Below, in pieces: positions 6,936 through 6,987 of a DNA stretch of 6,987 nucleotides (position 1 is the first letter of the stretch; the number at the start of each line of letters is the position of its first letter). The position numbers and the translations under genes were made by a program. The stretch comes from an uncultured Gaiellaceae bacterium (GTDB taxonomy: Bacteria; Actinomycetota; Thermoleophilia; Gaiellales; Gaiellaceae). The notes under the pieces were generated by a model that saw only the letters and a program-made list of their open reading frames with translations, did not search any database and was not told where the DNA came from. The DNA is taken from contig CATPAS010000254.1 of assembly GCA_955652075.1 (NCBI GenBank), positions 1 to 6,987 of the forward strand, given 5' to 3'.

Positions 6936-6962
6936 ACGTCACGGTGTCCGACACCCGGACGT
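6936..6962. repeat. 27-bp interrupted palindrome in the upstream intergenic region
   Basis: Around a central C at 6949, inner arms GGTGTC (6943-6948) and GACACC (6950-6955) pair perfectly. After a two-base mismatch on each side, outer arms ACGTC (6936-6940) and GACGT (6958-6962) also pair. This gives 11 paired positions per side. It could be a regulator site, a REP-like extragenic palindrome, or part of a terminator or promoter of a gene beyond the window. No second copy was seen in this window. Confidence 0.55.
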
Positions 6963-6976
6963 TGGACCAGTTGGAC
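6961..6976. repeat. Short direct repeat GTTGGAC x2
   Basis: GTTGGAC occurs at 6961-6967 and again at 6970-6976, a 9-bp period, directly beside the palindrome. A further GGAC precedes it at 6957-6960. The repeat runs close to the window edge, so more copies could lie beyond. Its function is unknown. Confidence 0.4.
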
Positions 6977-6987
6977 AGGGGCACTAC

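Noticed and set aside
6936..6976. CRISPR array or mobile element end
   Set aside because: The repeats are short, with no regular spacers, no transposase gene and no target-site duplication visible in the window.

Overview
The window comes from a high-GC bacterial chromosome. The DnaE sequence, heavy use of GTG starts, very tightly packed genes and a possible leaderless promoter suggest an actinobacterium, perhaps of the Thermoleophilia (Solirubrobacter/Gaiella-like) type. That placement rests on protein resemblance from memory, not on a search. No rRNA, tRNA, CRISPR array or recognisable mobile element is present.

Layout. Bases 1-1425 (+) hold the C-terminal part of the replicative DNA polymerase III alpha subunit (dnaE), whose N-terminal half lies outside the window. 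A 49-bp convergent gap follows. The rest, 6793 down to 1475, is one six-gene operon on the minus strand, in transcription order: a MoxR-type AAA+ ATPase; a DUF58 protein; a protein with a signal peptide, an exported domain, one membrane segment and a cytoplasmic tail; a membrane-anchored von Willebrand factor A (VWA) protein; a small membrane-anchored TPR-like protein; and a second VWA protein with three membrane segments. From DUF58 onward the genes overlap or abut (GTGA, TGATG, GTGA, TAGATG), so translation is probably coupled. The upstream region (6794-6987) holds a possible leaderless promoter with a dyad over its -10 region, and near the window edge a 27-bp interrupted palindrome next to a short direct repeat.

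How the genes may work together. MoxR-DUF58-VWA-VWA-TPR clusters are known as MoxR/Bat (Bacteroides aerotolerance) systems. An AAA+ ATPase is thought to remodel or load a membrane complex of metal-binding VWA proteins. Here both VWA proteins keep complete MIDAS metal-site residues, while the DUF58 protein has lost its equivalent serines. A signal-anchored protein of unrecognised family sits where BatD/DUF4381-type proteins usually occur. The substrate of the complex cannot be told from this sequence. The most interesting points are this variant Bat-like complex, the uncertain CTG/GTG start of the DUF58 gene, and the promoter/palindrome region upstream of moxR.
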